A model generated the notes under the pieces. That model saw only the letters and a program-made list of their open reading frames with translations. It was not told where the DNA came from and ran no database searches. From the IMG/VR virus record IMGVR_UViG_3300044634_000093, positions 1 to 32,930 of that record: a DNA stretch of 32,930 nt. One strand, 5' to 3'. How positions within the stretch are numbered: the first letter of the stretch is position 1; every line of letters starts with the position of its first letter. This stretch comes from a virus. Both the position numbers and the translations under genes were made by a program. Shown here in pieces: positions 28,101 through 32,930 of the stretch.

Positions 28101-29816
28101 TGGTCTAATTGCACCATCACTTGCTATTTCTACGTAGTAATGTGTTGCTGCAGTAGCAGTATCGGCCGCACTTGTTGAGATCGTACCGGTCACACTCAAG
28201 CTATCGTGTAATATAGTTGTACCAGTTATTTCTACATTTTTTTGTATCCTAGCATCTTGATATACTACTAGATCATTTTTTATATGTACATCATTATTAA
28301 CGATAAATCTATTTCCAGTAACTCGAACCGATGGTGATGTTAAATCAAGTTCAAACGCTTTATCGTTACTAGCACAAATAATGAATAAACGATTTGCAGT
28401 TTCACTAAGTGCAATACCTACCGGGTTAGTTAAACTGGTGCCACCTGCATCACCAATGTCTAATTTATCAGTATAAACTGCGCTACTAATGTCCCACGCA
28501 GTGCTTAATGTAAATTTAACTATACTATCATATTTGCTGTCAGTAATATAAAGTATAGAACCGTCATTGGAGAACGTTATTGCAGTGGGGGTTTTTGCAG
28601 AGGTTGCTAAACTAAGTGTTTGCAAATAAGTCGCAGTAGATATGTCCCACGCCGTACTTAAATTGTATTGATACACATCTGCGTTTTGTTGTCCCAGCAA
28701 GTACATTTTAGTTCCGTCGGATTTAAAGAACAATCCAACAGGTATTGTATCAACTGCCGACACACTTAATGTAGAAGTGTATGTAGCACTAGATAACAAC
28801 CAAGCAGTGCTTAGTGTATATTGATAGATCGAACTATTATCTAATCCAGTAACATATAATTCTAGGCCGTTGGGCTTTAAAAATACAGAAGTTGGTTGAT
28901 CATCCTGTGCAGAGATACCGAGGTCGTCAAATGCATACAATAGTGTATCTATTTTATTAGTAGTTTGGAATACATATTTGTAAACGTTTGGAGGGCCGAT
29001 GCCTACAATGAAGGCTCTATCCCCAGTAGAGTCAACAAATATTCCCCCCGGATCTACGGTTTCGTTACTAAGATCAAAACTATTACCGTTATATTTCCAA
29101 GAATCAAACCCTGTAGTAACACCAATGTCAACATTACCAAAATCAACATTAGTAGCATTGATGCCGCCGTTTACATCAAGTACAAAATCTATTCCAGGAG
29201 TAGTAGTATCACTTTCTCCGTAACCCAATCTTAGACTGTGTGCAACACTAAGTTTACCGTCTGTAGAAAGTGCCATTGCGCCTTGTGCTACAGTGTGTGT
29301 TGTATCACCCCACCAGAAGCCTCTGTTTGCAGTGTCTGACATTTGAAATGTCATAGCATAATCATTATTGATTGCGCCAAATGTCACACTATTCTGCATA
29401 CCGATAGCATAATCGCTACTAGTCCAAACACGATATTTGTCTCTTGTACTGGTAGCAGTTAATGTTACTTGACCGCCGTTAACTACCAAGTCACCTGCAG
29501 TTGTTAAGTCGCCTGTACTTCCTATTCTCAAACTTTCAGTTGCAGCATTTCCACCTGCCATTGTTTTGAAAACAAAAGCAAAATCTTCGCTGGTAGAAGT
29601 CACATCAGTAGTAACAACATCAATTAAACCGCCAATTTCATTATTACCTGCACTGGTTTCAGTAATAAATTTTAAACCAGTACCAATCCCTGCGCCGGGT
29701 GTGGCGGTGGTAGTATGCGTTAGCGTAATGGGATACACTACACTTGTATTGAAAGCGTCATTTTCTGTATATGTGCTGAACGATGTGTTTAAAAAATCAC
29801 TTAACTTAACTACCAT
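25104..29816 (-). CDS. Long tail fibre with beta-propeller-like repeats and S74 chaperone
   Basis: A 1570-aa fibre protein. Residues about 1-240 form an N-terminal attachment and beta region. Residues about 243-498 contain five repeats of roughly 52 aa (LSTAWDISxATYxxxLS...FxxDGxxxYxxxxxxxxVxxY), like blades of an NHL/propeller. Residues about 540-1440 are a Thr/Ala/Gly shaft built of recurring modules (HYYVE, TTAAVNSAAATTVG, TSGTWxGTVI, GYTSTAASTTNIST). The C-terminus is an S74 intramolecular chaperone: SDSRLKANIENI with catalytic S1466 and K1471, then VGVLAQQVNDVLPEVI and a terminal coiled coil. After trimerisation it should cut itself off before S1466. It likely binds the host receptor. 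AAGGA precedes the ATG; the gap to the upstream gene is 9 nt. Confidence 0.92.
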   Translation of the reverse strand: MVVKLSDFLNTSFSTYTENDAFNTSVVYPITLTHTTTATPGAGIGTGLKFITETSAGNNEIGGLIDVVTTDVTSTSEDFAFVFKTMAGGNAATESLRIGSTGDLTTAGDLVVNGGQVTLTATSTRDKYRVWTSSDYAIGMQNSVTFGAINNDYAMTFQMSDTANRGFWWGDTTHTVAQGAMALSTDGKLSVAHSLRLGYGESDTTTPGIDFVLDVNGGINATNVDFGNVDIGVTTGFDSWKYNGNSFDLSNETVDPGGIFVDSTGDRAFIVGIGPPNVYKYVFQTTNKIDTLLYAFDDLGISAQDDQPTSVFLKPNGLELYVTGLDNSSIYQYTLSTAWLLSSATYTSTLSVSAVDTIPVGLFFKSDGTKMYLLGQQNADVYQYNLSTAWDISTATYLQTLSLATSAKTPTAITFSNDGSILYITDSKYDSIVKFTLSTAWDISSAVYTDKLDIGDAGGTSLTNPVGIALSETANRLFIICASNDKAFELDLTSPSVRVTGNRFIVNNDVHIKNDLVVYQDARIQKNVEITGTTILHDSLSVTGTISTSAADTATAATHYYVEIASDGAIRPKTLANATAELVTTAAVNSAAATTVGIITSGEWQGTVIDGQYGGTGVANTGKTITLGGNFTHTGAHTLDVTTTATTSITLPTTGTLATTSNKLSVFAATSSSELAGVISDETGSGVLVFGTAPTFTTTIDGGATFGAFASSTALTLGYTSTAASTTNISTGAVASATTKTINLGTGGAAGSTTNINIGDADGGTTAIASPTVTVAGVADTATAATHYYVEIATDGTVRPKTLANVKTEIVTTAAVNSAAATTVGTITSGTWNGSVISATYGGTGLSSLGTGVATWLGTPSSANLLSAITDETGSGALVFGTAPTFTTSIDGGATFGAFASSTSLTLGYTSTAASTTNISTGATASTVTKTVNLGTGGAAGSTTNINIGSSVAGTTTISSPNITISSLADTATTATHYYVETASGNILPKTLANVKTEIVTTAAVNSAAATTVGTVTSGTWQGTVIDPTYGGTGVNNGAKTITLGGSFTHTGAHTLEVTTTASTSITLPTTGTLATTSNKLSAFAATTSSELAGVISDETGSGALVFASSPTLTTPTLGVASATSINKVTLTAPATGSTLTIADGKTLTASNTLTFTGTDGISAAFGGGGTVAYTGGTLAQFAATTSLQLAGVISDETGSGVLVFATAPTFTTTIDGGATFGAFASSTALTLGYTGTAASTTNISTGATATATTKTINLGTGGAAGSTTNINIGSSVAGTTTISSPNITISGLADTATTATHYYVETTAGNILPKTLANARTEIVTTAAVNAAAATTTGTVTSGTWSGLFGAVSGANLTSLTAGNLSGTIPSGVLGNSALFIGTTSIALNRTTASQTLTGVSIDGNAATVTNGVLTTGNQSIAGIKTFSNGTASTTNTTGSVVITGGLGVSGAINAGADVTAYATSDSRLKANIENIPDALAKVNQLNGVTYNWNELAHEVEHKDTNVREVGVLAQQVNDVLPEVINVRDNGYMAVRYEKMVPLLIEAIKELTEQNRQLAQRLSDLEDNN
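25790..28170. repeat. Long imperfect repeats in the fibre shaft
   Basis: A composite module coding HYYVE...KTLAN...TTAAVNSAAAT...TSGTW and GGTGxxAGSTTNINIG recurs four times, marked by a TAGTAATGTGTTG-type segment near 25905, 26885, 27450 and 28135. Copies are diverged at third positions, so they are old or selected to differ. Boundaries are approximate. Confidence 0.8.
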
Positions 29817-29825
29817 TTTATTTCC

Positions 29826-32741
29826 TTACGCTTGCGCCTCTGACCATCTTAACAGAATGTGACCTGTTGCTGTACCTGTTGTTGTTCTAACATTAATAGC
29901 TAAAATATCGGGACCATCAGGAAACTTATAATCACCCCCTAGTGGTGCTCCAGTTAGTTCTTTCAACTTTGTTAAATCTAAAGCACCGTCAACCGATCCG
30001 TCAGTAGCAGACGGTGCAGTATACGCAAATACTTGTTCTCCAGGTAACGCAGCCGTACCGCTGGTATAAACAACTGTTGTTGCAACTTGAGCAAAACTGG
30101 GTTGTCCGCCCACCGATTCGGTATTAAGTGCAAACCATGTTGCACTACTATAATTTCTAGGATTTAACACACCTTCAACGATAACAGCACCAGCTGACGA
30201 ACCTCCAGAACAAGCAGTAGCAACTGCTTGCAACAGTAACTGACTTCTGTTTAGCAAATCTTTTGAACCCAATTGACCCACCGCACTGTTAGAAACGCTA
30301 GGCGCAAGTCTAATTAAGAATGCAGTTTTTGTGGAAGTAGTAAGAGCAAAACTAGTTCTTTGGTAGTTAAAGATATAACCACGATCTTCGTCATATCCGC
30401 CATCTGCAATCAATGCACTACCCCAGTGTGTAAGCGTAGGACTGCAAGTGTTACTAATAATAATAGCCCCTGTGTTTGCTGTGTGGGTTGTCGCAGAGCC
30501 GGCAGTAAGTGTATTAGTATTACCTTGCTGGTATTGCACTAACGTAGCTGCTCTGGTACATCCCGTAAAGTTTCCTGCACCTGACGTTACGCTTCTTCCA
30601 GTATAACTAATCATTTCGTTGTCAACATACATTGTCCCAGAATTAGGAAACAATGTTAAATCAGCCGCTGGTATAGTTGTTTGAGATGCATCCATACTAG
30701 CTGTTAGATAAGTGCTTGGACTATCGTTTTCAATACTATATCTAATAGGTAAGTTACCCGAACGCATATATGCTTCATCATTAATGTTATTGTTTTTAAT
30801 TCTATGAGCAAATACCCAGTGACCATCGCTTCCACGTACCATAAAGTCAACAAAGCCTGCACCATACCAACTGTATTGCAGTCCTATCATTTGCATCTTA
30901 TTCATATCTAGAACAAATCCACTCGGACCTGTTCCATCTAGATTATCTATGTTAAAGTCTCCTTGCTTCATTCGCAATTCTTCAACTAAGGTAATTCTAA
31001 CACCACTTGCACTAATACCACGATAGTCAGGTGTAACGTATAGATTAGTATCGTCGTACACTTGTGTTACAAAGTGTATCATACCTCTGATAACAACTCT
31101 GTCACCAACTCGTAGCTGTTTTGTAAATCTAGTCCCACTACCTGTTACTAAGTTGTTATTAGCAGCAACGGTAGCTGTTCCTGCAATTTGGAATGTAGCA
31201 CTGCGTCTAACGCAATACAAGTCAATACCGTTGAATTCCCAGAACAAACCATTCTGATCGTCAAATACTCCTGCACGTACCGCAGCGCCTTGCCAACTTT
31301 TTACATATACTTTGGTTTTCTGGTCCAGTGTTGGTGTTGCACTGCCTAAGAGTGATGTTGCAAGAACAGTAAACGCATAGTCACTTGTAATTGATGCAAC
31401 GGTATAAGTTCCATTATATCCGCTAGTAGTGACACCGGTTAGTTCAATCGAAGAACCTGCTTGAAGACCGTGGTCGATATCATCTGTTGTAATTGTAATA
31501 GTAGCACCTATACTAGTTCCACTTGCAGATACAGTGATAATGCTATAATTTGGTTTAAATAACGTACCCGAGGACCACAAGTAGCCTTTTCCTGACTGAT
31601 ATCTAAAATATTTCTTAGTTTGACGAACAACTGATGCACCATAAGTTGGCGTCTTAGTTGAAAGAATAACGCCCCCATCCATGGGTCTATGTAAGATAGT
31701 TGCGTTTGAATTTGCGTACAATGTTACAGTAGCAGGGCTAGAAACTGCACCACCGGCTCTTGCTAAGTATGTTAATGACGTTAAACTTGGTGTTGTTAGC
31801 ACAACAAATGGACCAGTAGCTAACGCAGCATTTGTACCACTAGCCATGTTAACATGAATCAGTGTGCCTGGTATAAGCCCATGTGGACCTAAGAAATTGA
31901 GTGTAATGGTACTTGGATTTGATCCGTTACTAGTAACAGTGTTATATGGTATGCTTGCACCAACATAAAATGCTCCTCGTTTCGCTAAGGTTTCGTCAGT
32001 TTTCAAACTTTGCCCGTTGCTGGTGCCGACTAAACCTCTTGCAAAATAAGTCGCCGTCGTCGATGTGGGAACAGAAAATACAACAAAATTACCGTCAGCA
32101 CGACCAAAACCAGTTATACCTGAGTCAAGTCCCGATACATTGACTACGAAGCCAGCAGACATACTATGTGCAGTGGTAAACGTAATAGTTATCAAGCTAT
32201 TTGTACTACTAGTAGTGGTATAATCAGTAGTAATAGCACTTACATCCAAGTCAATACCAGGAAGCTCATATGAGCCAGGATATCCTCTAATTGTACCGTA
32301 ACCTGCCCATTTAGTAGGCTGTAGACCATATTCAAAGTCAGCGTCAATTAGAGATTGTGGATTAGAAACACGCATACGTTCAATTGCATCTGTTCCAAAA
32401 TTCCAAGGTCTAATAGTTGTTGCTTCGTTTTCTTTGCCTTCAACATAAATTTGTAAACTATCATTTGCGCTCATGCTAGCTGTATTAGCAGCTAATGTAA
32501 TTGTAGTATATCCATCTGTTTTATAAGAAATTGTAGGGAAATTTGTGCTATCGTTTCCTGCAGTAAATGTAATTGTAGTTCCAGCAAATGCACTATCTGC
32601 AAAGTTATAAATGATAACATTGTCTGTGGTGTTAGTTATAACTAGCAGATCTGCTAGTGTATAGTTTCCTGGAAACTTTAATGTGCCTGATCCTGCTGAC
32701 CCAGGAGTAAACACATAATCTCTGATTCGTTTCTTAGCCAT
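29826..32741 (-). CDS. Large virion structural protein (971 aa), probably baseplate or fibre connector
   Basis: A beta-rich protein starting MAKKRIRDYVFTPGSAGSG, directly before the tail fibre. Three related modules (about residues 165-240, 265-335 and 395-460) share a pattern of a Thr-rich strand, AH-S/GL-xxG-xxxxVxG, a Gly turn and FxVxxxxTxxTYxAR. A more conserved central part follows (VYVKSWQGAAVRAGVFDDQN, FWEFNGIDLYCVRRSATFQI, MIGLQYSWYGAGFVDFMVRG). The C-terminal part has DRGYIFNYQRTSFAL and ends HILLRWSEAQA. Its neighbourhood suggests a part that joins fibres to the baseplate, but I cannot match it to a T4 gene. AAGGAT precedes the ATG. Confidence 0.8.
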   Translation of the reverse strand: MAKKRIRDYVFTPGSAGSGTLKFPGNYTLADLLVITNTTDNVIIYNFADSAFAGTTITFTAGNDSTNFPTISYKTDGYTTITLAANTASMSANDSLQIYVEGKENEATTIRPWNFGTDAIERMRVSNPQSLIDADFEYGLQPTKWAGYGTIRGYPGSYELPGIDLDVSAITTDYTTTSSTNSLITITFTTAHSMSAGFVVNVSGLDSGITGFGRADGNFVVFSVPTSTTATYFARGLVGTSNGQSLKTDETLAKRGAFYVGASIPYNTVTSNGSNPSTITLNFLGPHGLIPGTLIHVNMASGTNAALATGPFVVLTTPSLTSLTYLARAGGAVSSPATVTLYANSNATILHRPMDGGVILSTKTPTYGASVVRQTKKYFRYQSGKGYLWSSGTLFKPNYSIITVSASGTSIGATITITTDDIDHGLQAGSSIELTGVTTSGYNGTYTVASITSDYAFTVLATSLLGSATPTLDQKTKVYVKSWQGAAVRAGVFDDQNGLFWEFNGIDLYCVRRSATFQIAGTATVAANNNLVTGSGTRFTKQLRVGDRVVIRGMIHFVTQVYDDTNLYVTPDYRGISASGVRITLVEELRMKQGDFNIDNLDGTGPSGFVLDMNKMQMIGLQYSWYGAGFVDFMVRGSDGHWVFAHRIKNNNINDEAYMRSGNLPIRYSIENDSPSTYLTASMDASQTTIPAADLTLFPNSGTMYVDNEMISYTGRSVTSGAGNFTGCTRAATLVQYQQGNTNTLTAGSATTHTANTGAIIISNTCSPTLTHWGSALIADGGYDEDRGYIFNYQRTSFALTTSTKTAFLIRLAPSVSNSAVGQLGSKDLLNRSQLLLQAVATACSGGSSAGAVIVEGVLNPRNYSSATWFALNTESVGGQPSFAQVATTVVYTSGTAALPGEQVFAYTAPSATDGSVDGALDLTKLKELTGAPLGGDYKFPDGPDILAINVRTTTGTATGHILLRWSEAQA

Positions 32742-32753
32742 ATTATATCCTTG

Positions 32754-32930
32754 TTATCCTAATGCAATTGCTAATGCGACTGTTGTTGAAACTGGTGTAT
32801 CTATACCATTGGGTCCTGCGGGTCCTGTTGGACCTGCGTGTCCAACAGCAGCATATACCTGCCAGGTGGTACCGCTATACACAAAATCAACTTTGATTTG
32901 ACCTAAATCTAAAACAAAGTCGTCAGCAAC
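32754..32930 (-). CDS. Collagen-like virion protein, 5' part cut by window edge
   Basis: An open frame enters from the right edge and ends at a TAA at 32754-32756 (58 codons visible). The visible C-terminus has VYSGTTWQVYAAVG, a short collagen-like GPTGPAGPNG and a hydrophobic ending VALAIALG. A collagen-like Gly-X-Y run in a fibre-gene cluster suggests a trimeric fibre or baseplate component. The stop lies 12 nt before the start of the 971-aa gene, so the two are in one operon. Most of the protein lies outside the window. Confidence 0.75.
   Translation of the reverse strand, partial: VADDFVLDLGQIKVDFVYSGTTWQVYAAVGHAGPTGPAGPNGIDTPVSTTVALAIALG

Noticed and set aside
25501-28137. Many plus-strand open frames of 60-135 codons opposite the tail fibre
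   Set aside because: They repeat with the same period as the fibre modules and have Val/Pro/Ala-rich translations, so they are antisense shadows.
1-32930. CRISPR arrays, tRNA genes, insertion sequences, attachment sites
   Set aside because: No regularly spaced direct repeats with unique spacers, cloverleaf-like segments, transposase or integrase genes were seen. The repeats present are all in-frame protein repeats.

Overview
The window is a stretch of a T4-superfamily myovirus genome (tailed phage, contractile tail), AT-rich and densely packed. The order and style of the genes (cyanophage/pelagiphage-type gp13, gp15, gp18, gp19, S74-type fibre, UvsX/UvsY/gp32, compact overlaps) point to a marine relative of the cyanomyoviruses and SAR11 phages. 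No host-diagnostic gene such as a photosystem gene lies in the window, so the host remains open.

Layout. Most genes are on the minus strand and are read from high to low coordinates. At 1-4.4 kb lies the replication/recombination module: gp32, a small protein, uvsX, a small acidic protein, uvsY and rpiB (ribose-5-phosphate isomerase B), then three small early-type genes. At 4.4-17.6 kb is the packaging, head and tail module: gp13 neck protein, a P-loop kinase, gp18 sheath, gp19 tube, a second tube-like protein, gp4 head-completion nuclease, gp16 small terminase, three probable head-interior proteins, gp17 large terminase and an unrecognised 455-aa protein. At 17.66-22.7 kb there is one plus-strand operon: a gp14-like neck protein, two repeat-rich fibre-type proteins, gp15 sheath stabiliser and a Nudix hydrolase. 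At 22.7-24.9 kb (minus) are two GT-A-like glycosyltransferases and a hypothetical protein, then a 55-aa gene. At 25.1-32.9 kb (minus) are a 1570-aa tail fibre with a self-cleaving S74 chaperone domain, a 971-aa virion protein and the 3' end of a collagen-like protein.

Regulation can be read directly from the sequence. Six sigma70-type promoters have a perfect TTGACA box and exactly 17-bp spacing. They lie upstream of the early-type genes, gp32, the kinase and the 55-aa gene. Late genes are instead preceded by a T4-like NATAAATA box (or CTAAATA/GTAAATA variants). For gp17 and gp13 this box lies exactly 5 nt from an ATG that has no Shine-Dalgarno sequence, which predicts leaderless late mRNAs. 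Three early promoters share a TGTAGGCAA box at a fixed distance after the -10, and two of them also carry a dyad in the spacer that looks like an operator. Two stem-loop terminators with nearly identical loops follow gp32 and gp18. No tRNA, CRISPR, insertion sequence or attachment site was seen. The only stretches without long genes (203-442, 17422-17658, 24862-25103) each hold a short gene and a promoter.
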